From positions 1 to 64,000 of the forward strand of contig VEMY01000019.1 in assembly GCA_009711825.1 (NCBI GenBank): a stretch of DNA of 64,000 nt. Direction: 5' to 3'. The notes under the pieces are model-generated. The model was given only the letters and a program-made list of their open reading frames with translations. It had not been told where the DNA came from and searched no databases. A program made the position numbers and the translations under genes. Below, piece by piece: positions 51,901-60,399 of this stretch; within the stretch, counting starts at the first letter, position 1, and each line of letters starts with the position of its first letter. The DNA is from Bacillota bacterium (GTDB lineage: Bacteria > Bacillota > Proteinivoracia > UBA4975 > VEMY01).

Positions 51901-54900
51901 ACCGACGTGCTATTGGAATTCCAGGTATAAACCAGCGCTTCCGATTCGGCACTCATAAACAGGAACTGGGTCCTGACTCCACCTTTCAGCTGGCCCTGAA
52001 CATACCAGTCTATTTCCGGCGAAAACACAAATCTTGGACCAAGACTGCCACGAATGTAACCTTCAACACAGGCAATTCCCTTGGCGCCAGCGCCGATTGC
52101 TACCTCGACAAAGGGGGACATTCCCAATTCACCGTGAAACTCAAACTTATTTGTGTATAGTAAACCCAATCTGGCGTCCGCGCTAGCCCCGATTGTGGCG
52201 TCCAGATAAGCGGGCACCGGCCCAATCAGGAAATATTGCGTGTAACCAACGCTGCCCTCCAACTCCAAACTTACATAGCCACCGATCGGCAGCCAGTCCC
52301 CGTGGGCATCGGGAGCAAAAACATATTCCGCGCCGATAGCTCCGCCAATATCAACAGGTCCTATCTTTGTGCTGACATTGTTTCGGGCTGCCCTGCGGAA
52401 GGGGGACTTATAACCATCTGCGCCTGCTGCCACCCCGTAGACCAAATTACCAGCTTCATCTATCTCACCGTGCAAAGTTACAGTTTGCCTGTCTATCCCC
52501 AGGGTATGGGAGCCAAATACCGGCATGCCAGATGGCGCCCTGCCGGTTGCCATTCCAGGTAAACTTAAGGGTACCGAGAGCTCATACCTAACTCCCTGAA
52601 ATACGGCAACCCCCAACGGAGGCCGCTTGGCAACAACGATGCCGCCGTCATAGGCGGGGGAAGAGCTGCCGTGACCGCTGACAGCCACCACCTGGAACCT
52701 TCCTGTGTCCATTTTCCCCATATCAAGCTCACCGAAGTTATAGTCACCAATCCCTTGCCGGAAAGCATCGGCAGTAAACGCCATCCTTTCCATGCCATCA
52801 GGAGAAAGCAGGAGGAGATAGCCCGGTTTATGCCCGTGCCAGTCTATCGTTGCCTGTAAACGCACTTCCGCTTCGGTGCCCTGGAAATAGGTAAACTCGT
52901 TGCTTGCGCCGGTATCCGACAGGGTGTTCTTCCCATGCCCGGAAGTAATGCGGGTAACCACCGGCCGCTCACTGGGAATATCAGGGGTGAGCTCCACATA
53001 TCCGGTATGCTGCTTGGCGTAGAAATCCACGGTTTGTTCAAAATCATAGTAGTAGCTCGATGATATGTTAAGGCGCTGTTCGCCCATGGGAACATTTTCA
53101 ATGACATAAAAACCATCATCGTCCCGGCTTACCGGCACCCTGCCGCCGTTGAGCCGCACTACCAAGCCAGTTACGTCTTCCTCAGTATAATCGTTAATTA
53201 AGAATCTGTACGTGGAATTACTGCCTGCCGTCATACGAACCAGCCTGTCCACCTTGCGGTCCTCATAACGGAAACTCAGATTGGTATTTCCGGGCGTCAG
53301 CTCTCCCCTGGCAATGGTAAGCACAGCGCGTCCATCCCGGTTGGTGGTTACTTCCCAGGTGTCGGAAACGGAAATAGTGCGCCCCTGCAGGGGAATGCCA
53401 TTGGCCGAAAGCTCCACCGTATAGTTAAAGGTTGAAGCCGCCTGCGCCTCAGTCTCTGGCTCATAAACCAACAGCGTCCCCCCTGGTGATACGCTCATGG
53501 TGAAGTTGTCCAGGGCTTCAACGATTACTTCAACGCTCAAGCTAAACTGCTGCCCCTTATTATCGGTGGCGGTAAGGGTCACAGTATAATCGCCAGCTTC
53601 AGCATAAGAATAATTGATTTGCCGCCCAGCCTGGGTATGTCCGTCCCCCATATCCCAGCTGTAGTCCACAAGCTCCCGGCTATATTGCCGTTCCATTGCC
53701 AAGAAAATATAGGAGGCGTCGAAATCTACCGGGTCGCCCAAGAGGTGTCGGGCCGGGCTGAACTGGAAGGGCAGCAAATTGCCGGAAATCTCCTGCGCGG
53801 TGGTAAAGCTGAACCGGTAATCGTCATTTGCCTGCCCGGATTCGTCAATAATACTGCCTGCGGGCAGAATCACAGTATAGTCTGAAGAGAAGCTGAGATT
53901 GTCCACTGGAGTCACAATTAAAGTCTGGTCTTGCGTGCTCACATTTATCTCGACACTGTTGCCCGTTTCGTCCTCTAGGGATATGTCAGCGAACTTATCC
54001 CCTTTAGTCACGGGCTTGTCAAACAGCACCCGGGGCGCAATATTGACTGCCACATCTGTTTCATTGTTGGCCGGTGCAGGCAGCATTGCTGCTGTGCCCG
54101 TCTCGAAGGAGAAGGCGAAGTCATTTTCTGTTTCTACTCCCGAGGTATTGACAATCGATCCTGCCGGGACGAAAACATTGTAACGTGCATTGGGTCTCAA
54201 GTCAGTATCAGGAGAAATGCTCAAGGTTCGGCCCTGCAGATGGACCTGGGCATTAACTCGTTTGCTGTCGCTGTCCAGAAGACGGATATCCGCAAACTTG
54301 TTACCCTGGCGGACCCCTTCGTTAAAACTAATCCTGATATCGGGGTTGAGCTCTCTCTGGCCCTGCCCGGGCATGGGGTACTGACTTTCCACAACCGGTG
54401 GCGCCAAACTAGTTTCTGTTGTGAACTGATAGACTCTAACCCGCTGTAAGTCGCCATCATGGAGAACAAAGTGGGTCTCAAAGGAGTTGCCAAAATTATC
54501 CCTGACTACTCCCTGGGGAATCACCAATTCATATTCGGTGTTTCCGTCCAGCGCTGTCCGCGGCTCGACAATTAAGTTGTGCTCATTGATTGAAAACCTG
54601 GCGCCAACAGCTGCGCCGTTTTTCTCCCTGAGATAAATCTCGCCAAAATTTGGCCCGGATTGAATCACTTTCGTGAACTCCACTGTTACAACGCTATCGA
54701 GACTGACATCTGTGGCGCCCATTGCCGGATGAACCGAGGCAATTGCCGGCAGCTCCCGGTCAGCAAGGATTATCAGGTCAAATTCCTTTACCTCCCAGGC
54801 GAATCCCCTACTAAGGGTCGCGGTCAGCCGTATCTGTTGATTGCCCGCCGCCCTCGAAGGCCTGGTCACTTCTCCACCATGGGTAACGTAAGTAGTGTTG

Positions 54901-57900
54901 CTTGAGGTCCAGGTAATGCGGGAACCGTACCCGCCCCAGCCACTGAGTCCCAGATCGCCGGTAACACCGTTCAGGGAATCAGTGTCTGTAAACTCAAGTT
55001 CAAGGGCAACCCGGTCAAGAATCGCCGCTTCGAAATCTGTTACCGGCAACTTTCGGACAACCAACTCAAACTCTTTTGTGTCTGTTTCCACGCCTCTGTT
55101 TATAGTGGCGGTAAGGATGACAGACATATCTCCAGCCATATAAGCCGGACGCTTCACCCACTGGGCGTCGGCGCTCAGAACATCCGGGTGGCTGGAAGAC
55201 CAGCTGATCTTGGTTTCATTGGCCCCGTGAGCAGGCAAAGTTTCCAGGGGACGACTGACAGAGCCCGCCGAATCACCAGGGGCAAACCCCAGATTCAGGG
55301 CAGCTTTGTCTGTAGCGACTGAATCCTGGTCAGAAAGCCGGACATTGATTGTCGCCCGGGGGTTGTTTCCTACATCCATTTTAAATGTAAGGGGCAATTC
55401 TGCGATCGGCTGCGATTCCAGAAACCCAGCAGCAATGACATACTCGTTGCCGGAGACTTGGTAATCCTCGCCTGGAATCAATTCCTCTGTACCGGCGAGA
55501 ATCTTGTTCAATTGACTTCCATACGATGGGGTGAGCGTAAACTGCTTGTCCACTCCGGAACCGATAATATAATCGGCGCTCTCCGGTGCGACAAAAGACT
55601 CAAGCGTGATCACCAGTTCTCCCGGGACAAAAACTATGTCATAGTTGTCTGAACTGAAGCCTGATGGTGTAATAGCGTATGCTCCCAAATCTTCGCCAGG
55701 CATCCGGACAAGTTTTAAAGCGCCTGCAAGATTTGTCTCATCTTCACCGGGGGCGAAACCCTGATAGGTAACAGTCAGTTCCGGATCATCTTCTCCCTGC
55801 ATCTTGACTTTGTTATCGGCGCTGATACTCAAGGGCCGCTGCCCAATGGTGAGCTGGGCCGAGGTAAAGGTGATATCATACCAAGAATGGTCCAAACTAG
55901 CTTGGGTAATCTGGTAGCTCCCAACGCCTTCGCCAGGTTCACGGCCCAGGGCGCCGGTAAGGGTATCCTCGCCAAACAACTGGCCGGCAATAATCTGATA
56001 AGTGAGTTGGGGATCGGCGGCGCCGTATATTTTGCTCTTGCCGTCAGCTGAAACGGTAAGCGGAGCGGGATTAATGGTCAACGTGCCGCTCTCAAGGATC
56101 AACTCGTAATTATCCGCCGTCAGGGCATCATGGTCGATTTGGATTTCATAGCTTCCGGGGGTTTTTGCATCCACAGCCGGCCCGGTAAACCTGAGGCTGC
56201 CCAGGTCTCCCTCGCTGTCTCCCGGGACAAAACCATCGAAACTGGCAGTAAAATCGGTAAACATATTACCGTTATAGATATGTGTCGGGCTATCTGCGCT
56301 CACAACCAGCGGCTTTTTCTCAACGCTAATCTCTAAAGTGGAGCTGATCGGCTGATAGTTTTCCCTGTTGTCGGGCATGAAGGTAACTGGCACGATATGC
56401 GTACCGACCTCCGGTTTCAAAAAGGGCTCTGCAAACACGAATCTGCCAGGAAGTTCGTTGGCAACCTTCCCGCCGCTCAGTTCTGAATCCATCAGGGCGT
56501 CACCATAGATAATTGGCGCGGCCTGGGGCCATTCTTCTACCGGGGGAGTTCCCCGCTCAACGTTAAAGGTATTAGATACACCCTGGTGTCCTGCATATTC
56601 TGAGCTATATATTGTCGCCGTTAGCGTATGCTGAAGAGCCAGCTCAACTGCTATTTGGTAGTTGACGTTTGTAAGGTAGTTGTCGCCGATAAACGAGTAT
56701 TCGCTGCTTAAATTGGTCGTATGGTAAAAGTCAGGTATAACATTGCCGAATCTATCCCTGGGAACAATGCAGATAAAGAAGCTTTCCCCCACTTTCTGTG
56801 TCCCAATCTCGCCACCTTCGCCTGACTCCACCACCAGGTTATCAAAAGGCCCCGGGTCTACCGAGACTTGCCTTGAATGCACAGTAACAGGTGTAGCGCC
56901 CAGCACCGCTGTAAATTCGATAGTAATCGTTTCAGCGGTTTCATAGGCCAGATTTTCGAAGCTAACAATGCCTCCCGCAGCTCTGGCGGTGGTGACGCCA
57001 ACCAATTCTCCGGTGCCGGCGCTGATTAAGGCTGTTACAACTGTATTGTCATCATGGGTAGCTAAATTTCCGTACGCATCCAATAGGTGCAACACCGGCT
57101 GAGCGGCAAAAGGTTCACCTGCAACTGCTGTGCTCGACGGTTCCGTTTCGATGTGCAGCTGGTCGGGCGGCCCGGAAACCACAGCAATACTGTATCCATC
57201 TGTGAGCACCGTCCTGTCCGCAATTACAACCAGGTCATCGGCACTCCCTGTCTTGGAGCCGGCTTTGATGGTAATCTGCACTTCGTTCTCGACGCCGGAG
57301 TCATAATCGTACTGGACACTTTCAATCCAATCGTAAGTATCCAGGGCACTCCCGTCTTTGCGTTGAATGTCAATCTTAATTTGTCCTTCTTCTGTACCTA
57401 GATTTGTCAAGGGTCTGCCTTGTTGATCATTTACGTAAACTGAGATTGAGTTTGACTCGCTTTGGGTGGGCAGAAGAGGCAACCCTGCATCGGGACTGAT
57501 CTCGCTATTACCGGCATCAGGGACCTGGTATATAAACTCATAGGCTCCGTCTTGATTGAGCATCTTGGTAACCGGCGTCTCAGCCTGCATGTTTAGTACA
57601 GGACGCACCCAAGTTATGGTGCCAACGTTTGTAAGACCAAAATCGAAATCTGGATTTGGTTCGTTATCCCTGAAAAGCAAGCTTAATAAGTGAGCTTTTT
57701 GATTACCATTGGGTGTTCGGGTCCAGTAGTTTATACTGGGCGGAAACGGATTCGACCAATCATTATGATAAGGATGGTATGCCTTCCGGTTATTTCGAAC
57801 CGTCTCAGCGTCTCCCTGAAAGTAGGGGAAAACCTCACCAATTGAAATGTAATCAATAGATAAACCCTGGAGATAAACAATGTCATCATTTGAGCTTGCT

Positions 57901-58493
57901 CCCAACTCAGTGGCAGAGGGAATAAAGACATTATCAGTGGTTGTGTAGCTAAAGCCATTACATTCTTTGTTGGGAACTGTGGTCGGGACAATATGCTCCT
58001 TAAAATCATTGGAAAAAAAGCTGTAAAACCCTTCCGATGCGTGTACGCCAGTGCTGTTTAACCAGTGGCGTAAAACATATTTATCTCCTCCGTGGATGCC
58101 ACTGAGACCCCAGTAATTAGCCCCGCTATTATTATCGGGGTGCGGTGCAGGGTGCTGAAATATAAAATCATTGATTAGCTCTTCAGACATCAGGGTTACG
58201 CCTGAACCCTCCCCATAATGGTCTTTGGCCACCACAACCCAGGTGACGGGTTTGGTAACCGTGTCATAATCATAGCTTACGTAGTCATAATACTGCTGGA
58301 ACATTATATAATCCCAATTCCAATTGGGATCAACCACCCGATCCCCGATCTGCAAATCCCACAGGTCCTGGGTGGCGCCTCCCGCGGCCTCAACCTCTGT
58401 ACGATCCCACATAAAAGGCACAAATAAGGATAGTAAAAGTAAACACGCGATACAAATAACAACTGTTTTTATTTGCTTACTCTCATTAAACAT
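48945..58493 (-). CDS. Giant multidomain surface protein (about 3182 aa), membrane anchored at the C-terminus
   Basis: Signal/anchor at residues 10-33 and a C-terminal Ser/Thr/Asp/Glu-rich stalk (about 3074-3144), then a membrane segment and RRKKV; no LPXTG. From N to C: DUF6273-like domain (about 40-300); Ig-like domains (about 448-650); three MBG-type repeats (about 733, 818, 894); X2-like Ig domain (978); two atrophied Ig domains (1121, 1208); three Big_5/SbsA-like Ig domains (1258, 1374, 1478); PKD (WDMGDGH, about 1614); a unique glycine-rich beta region (1965-2190); a beta-propeller-like region (2237-2590); two CARDB domains (2634, 2750); two more Big_5 domains (2864, 2977). ATG at 58493 follows GAGGGGGC by 7 nt. 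Probably an adhesin or envelope scaffold. The promoter carries 11-bp direct repeats. Confidence 0.9.
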   Translation of the reverse strand: MFNESKQIKTVVICIACLLLLSLFVPFMWDRTEVEAAGGATQDLWDLQIGDRVVDPNWNWDYIMFQQYYDYVSYDYDTVTKPVTWVVVAKDHYGEGSGVTLMSEELINDFIFQHPAPHPDNNSGANYWGLSGIHGGDKYVLRHWLNSTGVHASEGFYSFFSNDFKEHIVPTTVPNKECNGFSYTTTDNVFIPSATELGASSNDDIVYLQGLSIDYISIGEVFPYFQGDAETVRNNRKAYHPYHNDWSNPFPPSINYWTRTPNGNQKAHLLSLLFRDNEPNPDFDFGLTNVGTITWVRPVLNMQAETPVTKMLNQDGAYEFIYQVPDAGNSEISPDAGLPLLPTQSESNSISVYVNDQQGRPLTNLGTEEGQIKIDIQRKDGSALDTYDWIESVQYDYDSGVENEVQITIKAGSKTGSADDLVVIADRTVLTDGYSIAVVSGPPDQLHIETEPSSTAVAGEPFAAQPVLHLLDAYGNLATHDDNTVVTALISAGTGELVGVTTARAAGGIVSFENLAYETAETITIEFTAVLGATPVTVHSRQVSVDPGPFDNLVVESGEGGEIGTQKVGESFFICIVPRDRFGNVIPDFYHTTNLSSEYSFIGDNYLTNVNYQIAVELALQHTLTATIYSSEYAGHQGVSNTFNVERGTPPVEEWPQAAPIIYGDALMDSELSGGKVANELPGRFVFAEPFLKPEVGTHIVPVTFMPDNRENYQPISSTLEISVEKKPLVVSADSPTHIYNGNMFTDFTASFDGFVPGDSEGDLGSLRFTGPAVDAKTPGSYEIQIDHDALTADNYELILESGTLTINPAPLTVSADGKSKIYGAADPQLTYQIIAGQLFGEDTLTGALGREPGEGVGSYQITQASLDHSWYDITFTSAQLTIGQRPLSISADNKVKMQGEDDPELTVTYQGFAPGEDETNLAGALKLVRMPGEDLGAYAITPSGFSSDNYDIVFVPGELVITLESFVAPESADYIIGSGVDKQFTLTPSYGSQLNKILAGTEELIPGEDYQVSGNEYVIAAGFLESQPIAELPLTFKMDVGNNPRATINVRLSDQDSVATDKAALNLGFAPGDSAGSVSRPLETLPAHGANETKISWSSSHPDVLSADAQWVKRPAYMAGDMSVILTATINRGVETDTKEFELVVRKLPVTDFEAAILDRVALELEFTDTDSLNGVTGDLGLSGWGGYGSRITWTSSNTTYVTHGGEVTRPSRAAGNQQIRLTATLSRGFAWEVKEFDLIILADRELPAIASVHPAMGATDVSLDSVVTVEFTKVIQSGPNFGEIYLREKNGAAVGARFSINEHNLIVEPRTALDGNTEYELVIPQGVVRDNFGNSFETHFVLHDGDLQRVRVYQFTTETSLAPPVVESQYPMPGQGQRELNPDIRISFNEGVRQGNKFADIRLLDSDSKRVNAQVHLQGRTLSISPDTDLRPNARYNVFVPAGSIVNTSGVETENDFAFSFETGTAAMLPAPANNETDVAVNIAPRVLFDKPVTKGDKFADISLEDETGNSVEINVSTQDQTLIVTPVDNLSFSSDYTVILPAGSIIDESGQANDDYRFSFTTAQEISGNLLPFQFSPARHLLGDPVDFDASYIFLAMERQYSRELVDYSWDMGDGHTQAGRQINYSYAEAGDYTVTLTATDNKGQQFSLSVEVIVEALDNFTMSVSPGGTLLVYEPETEAQAASTFNYTVELSANGIPLQGRTISVSDTWEVTTNRDGRAVLTIARGELTPGNTNLSFRYEDRKVDRLVRMTAGSNSTYRFLINDYTEEDVTGLVVRLNGGRVPVSRDDDGFYVIENVPMGEQRLNISSSYYYDFEQTVDFYAKQHTGYVELTPDIPSERPVVTRITSGHGKNTLSDTGASNEFTYFQGTEAEVRLQATIDWHGHKPGYLLLLSPDGMERMAFTADAFRQGIGDYNFGELDMGKMDTGRFQVVAVSGHGSSSPAYDGGIVVAKRPPLGVAVFQGVRYELSVPLSLPGMATGRAPSGMPVFGSHTLGIDRQTVTLHGEIDEAGNLVYGVAAGADGYKSPFRRAARNNVSTKIGPVDIGGAIGAEYVFAPDAHGDWLPIGGYVSLELEGSVGYTQYFLIGPVPAYLDATIGASADARLGLLYTNKFEFHGELGMSPFVEVAIGAGAKGIACVEGYIRGSLGPRFVFSPEIDWYVQGQLKGGVRTQFLFMSAESEALVYTWNSNSTSVSGLGLLGDALAPPDQGELSMLPRTYLEAQSDWQPVRFGVLNQGVTDAAVNNRMLQENIYPQPQPSLIRSDDGIVMVWIADNPERADMNHTQLQCSIFDGSTWNTPEFIDFGEEAKTADFLPVLAKTDESTLLAWQKLNQELDQDATLEEMLAASEIAVANRDAEGNWAGYRMLTDNQYLDHSPRIAAAGDKAVLTWIRNRAGNYIGSADEPNEIMFSYWDGKAWSEPKTAASGVKGYAGADLAYNGKQGVLTFVVDGDEAESQNLYVITFEEGRWSNPVIISDGFNADPLVDYLNGELLLVWSLNDQLVYLKGDIEADFHPVPGAEPGVQDYILTTDAAAGLAAVSYSLHAGEGADIHTLFYEQAQDVWSREVRLTDNKTVSRPLDSVVDKEGNLKIVYTTLEWIIETIDGEEHVYPGQTDFSIASLSPRSDLAVWEEDITFSQMNPVPGSTVAITADISNIGEFSARDVEVAFFAGNPAEGGKQIGATQVIDSVIPARATAAVTVDWTVPQSEEEQEIYVVVDPDKKVADSDRSNNQAAVTAIAPDLELSDLRYQWVGGTRYLFTAEAANIGSIAVADSEIALYIGAAAEGESLLRATVPALESGEKTQVLFTWDAANQKLGDEGVDLTAQLIPPLGVNQYFEENSIYTVTLYKPALQIESFAPAASSRPVPVDQIIELNFNMAIQKADGDAAEINLFDGAGQSVEIDTEINDSTLRVRTVENLEHDQAYTLILDSAGVQGVEDNKLRQPFTLGFNTEPDYDQPTVIFTFPLDQMVDVALDTEVDITFNEDIHKGNQFDEISITTQNGDKVEYAASIRSSSPGGEVVAGAQGNVLHLEPAGGLRPNAIYTVSIPADSVTGSSGEPNREFSFSFTTVAGPEEDSDDTDDKGGGSRVGDTPGAGDGVSDDSSHETPQEVTDSTPGKDQEDPAGENEGKEPESTPGEDNPNQTKSDAARWLWFGLGAMVLTLVLVVTWSLFRRKKV

Positions 58494-58546
58494 TGTTTTA
58501 GCCCCCTCAAAGCCAAACATCTCTAGATATTAGATACCTTGGATAG

Positions 58547-58613
58547 ATTATACACCGCGAAAAATATTCCAACCTAAAGTTAACCTAAAGATTAGCTAAA
58601 GTTTACCTTAAGA
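58547..58613 (-). promoter_or_regulatory. Promoter of the giant surface-protein gene with four 11-bp direct repeats
   Basis: Minus-strand -10 TATAAT (58552-58547), spacing to four direct repeats at 58570-58580, 58581-58591, 58592-58602 and 58603-58613. On the plus strand the units are CCAACCTAAAG, TTAACCTAAAG, ATTAGCTAAAG and TTTACCTTAAG. The repeats are one helical turn apart and the nearest one starts exactly where a -35 would be; the -35 itself is poor (GGTTGG). This is the hallmark of direct activation by a PhoB/OmpR-type response regulator dimer. The adjacent OmpR-type regulator (59668-60399) is the obvious candidate. Confidence 0.65.
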
Positions 58614-58662
58614 ATGCTTGCTGCCCAGGTCACAAATTCCTCATGACCGGCAAGAAAGATGC

Positions 58663-58707
58663 AAAAACGCCTGCACCTCTTTCACAAAAGAGGAATGCAG
58701 GCGTTTT
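58663..58707 (-). terminator. Terminator of the MTA/SAH nucleosidase gene
   Basis: Long hairpin: on the minus strand AAAACGCCTGCA pairs with TGCAGGCGTTTT, with CCTCTTT and AAAGAGG inside, loop about TGTG, then TTTTT. It separates the nucleosidase gene from the surface-protein promoter. Confidence 0.85.
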
Positions 58708-58756
58708 GTGTTATACAATCTTTCGCCGTCTACTCTCCTAGACTGGGGCCCGTCCC

Positions 58757-59431
58757 CTAGCTTAACATGGCTAAAACCAGGCGCGCCGAGACTGCTGCCG
58801 CCTGGCGGGAAAATTCGGCAAAGCTGACGGTTGCGTCGTTATCGGCCTTATCAGATATAGAGCGGATTACAATGAACGGGACCTTGTTGATATAGGCAAC
58901 ATGGGCGATGGCCGCTCCTTCCATTTCGACGCAAAGCGCACCGTAGGTGCTGAAAATCCGCTCTTTCACTGCCGGGTCTTCAATAAAGCTTTCGCCGCTA
59001 ACAATCCGCCCAGTTCTCCAGTTGGTTACGCCCGTCTCCCGGCAAGCCTTCTGGGCGCGCTGCACCAGCCCGGGGTCACAGGGAAAACTCAGGGCATAGG
59101 GAAATAAGCTCTCCATCTGGAGTGGCCGCACATCATGGTAGGTTAAGTCGTCGGCGATAACGACTTGCCCAACATCCAAATACTCTGCCAGCGCCCCTGC
59201 CACACCAGTGTTAATCACCTGGCTGACTTCGAAGCGGTCAATCATTATCTGGGCGCAGGCGGCGGCATTCACCTTGCCAACACCAGAGCAGGCAACAACT
59301 ACAGAACAATTGCCGATATGCCCCGAAGCAAAATTGATACCGGCAATTTCCCGGGTTTGGATGTCGTTTATCAGGCCATGAAACATTTCCACCTCGCAGC
59401 CCATGGCGCCAATTATGCCAGTAATAGCCAA
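58757..59431 (-). CDS. mtnN: 5'-methylthioadenosine/S-adenosylhomocysteine nucleosidase (224 aa)
   Basis: Hydrolyses MTA and SAH to adenine plus the thioribose sugar. Visible family elements: GIIGAMGCEVEMF near the N-terminus, VVVACSGVGKVNAAACAQIMIDRF, VINTGVAGAL (catalytic region), VCVEMEGAAIAHVA (Met-Glu binding the ribose) and RSISDKADNDA with the catalytic Asp. The TTG at 59431 follows GAGGGG and gives the standard 224-residue length; upstream in-frame codons would add 18 residues without a start signal. It stands alone on the minus strand. Confidence 0.92.
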   Translation of the reverse strand: MAITGIIGAMGCEVEMFHGLINDIQTREIAGINFASGHIGNCSVVVACSGVGKVNAAACAQIMIDRFEVSQVINTGVAGALAEYLDVGQVVIADDLTYHDVRPLQMESLFPYALSFPCDPGLVQRAQKACRETGVTNWRTGRIVSGESFIEDPAVKERIFSTYGALCVEMEGAAIAHVAYINKVPFIVIRSISDKADNDATVSFAEFSRQAAAVSARLVLAMLS

Positions 59432-59562
59432 GCTGATCCCCTCTTCCTCCCAGTTTCTCAAATAATACTGCATGGGAAAGAGCAAGTAAAGGTGTTGGAG
59501 CTTGATTTACCAGCGAATTAATACCACCGCTGTAACGCCCTAACAAGGAAAAACCAGTCAAT

Positions 59563-59579
59563 ATGTCGAATTATGTCGA
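59563..59579. promoter_or_regulatory. Two ATGTCGA direct repeats upstream of the two-component system
   Basis: ATGTCGA at 59563-59569 and 59573-59579, 10 bp apart, about 85-105 nt before the response-regulator gene. They could be a regulator site. The rest of 59432-59667 shows no clear promoter I can support. Confidence 0.25.
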
Positions 59580-59667
59580 GTAAAACCGGAATGTCTTATC
59601 TAATCTAAACATCTGCGCCAACCCAAATTTTTTAGCTGGCGACTACTACCGAAAGAGGGGTATGGGA

Positions 59668-60399
59668 GTGACTGGAGAGCGGATTTTAATCGTTGAAGAC
59701 GACCCGCACATCAGCAATGTGGTGAAGCTGTATCTAACCAACAACGGATTTGATGTCTTTACGGCCGCGAATGGTACTGAGGCACTGCAAAAAACAGAGC
59801 AGATCGACCCTGACTTGGTTATCCTGGATGTTCAGTTGCCTGAAATGGATGGGATGGAAGTATGTCGGCAGATACGGCAAGACAACAATGTCCCAATTAT
59901 ATTTCTCAGCTGCAGGGCAGAAGGTACTGATAAAATTATGGGCCTGACTGTGGGCGGCGATGACTATATAACCAAACCCTTCGATCCGGGTGAACTGCTG
60001 GCACGCATCAAAGCGCATTTGCGGCGCCATACCAGGCTCAACACCCCCCCAGAACAGCAAAATGTCCAACTCTGTTTCCCCGGACTGATTATTAACCCGG
60101 CCACCCATACTGTGCAGGTGAATAACGCTGACGTTAGCTTATCGGCCCGGGAGTTTCAGCTCCTGCTGCTTCTGGCTAAACAACCCAACGTTGTATTTGG
60201 GATGGATGAAATCTACCAGCACCTGTGGCAGGCTGACAGCATTGGCGATCACAGAACTGTCATGGTCCATATCAGCAATTTGCGCAAGAAGATAGAGCAG
60301 GATTCTGCCCGCCCCAAATTTATTATGACTGTGAAGGGCGCCGGCTACAAGTTTGCCGACTCCTCAGTTGCAGACAAAGAGGGAAGCAAGGATGCGTAG
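59668..60399 (+). CDS. OmpR/PhoB-family response regulator (243 aa)
   Basis: Receiver domain with acidic pair EDD (about 10-12), phospho-acceptor Asp in VILDVQLPEMDG (about 53), Thr/Ser position LSC and Lys in DDYITKPFDPGELLARIKAHLRR. The C-terminal winged helix shows SAREFQLLLLLAKQPNVVFGMDEIYQHLWQ, HISNLRKKIE and VKGAGYKF, i.e. the OmpR type. I chose the GTG at 59668, 7 nt after GAGGGG; the ATG at 59662 directly abuts it. It overlaps the kinase gene by 8 nt. It is the obvious candidate for activating the giant surface-protein promoter. Confidence 0.94.
   Translation: MTGERILIVEDDPHISNVVKLYLTNNGFDVFTAANGTEALQKTEQIDPDLVILDVQLPEMDGMEVCRQIRQDNNVPIIFLSCRAEGTDKIMGLTVGGDDYITKPFDPGELLARIKAHLRRHTRLNTPPEQQNVQLCFPGLIINPATHTVQVNNADVSLSAREFQLLLLLAKQPNVVFGMDEIYQHLWQADSIGDHRTVMVHISNLRKKIEQDSARPKFIMTVKGAGYKFADSSVADKEGSKDA

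Noticed and set aside
48945-58493. Sortase (LPXTG) anchoring of the giant surface protein
   Set aside because: The C-terminus has no LPXTG-like motif; it has a membrane segment and a short basic tail.
58757-59431. Assigning the nucleosidase to the two-component operon
   Set aside because: It is transcribed away from the response regulator and has its own terminator.
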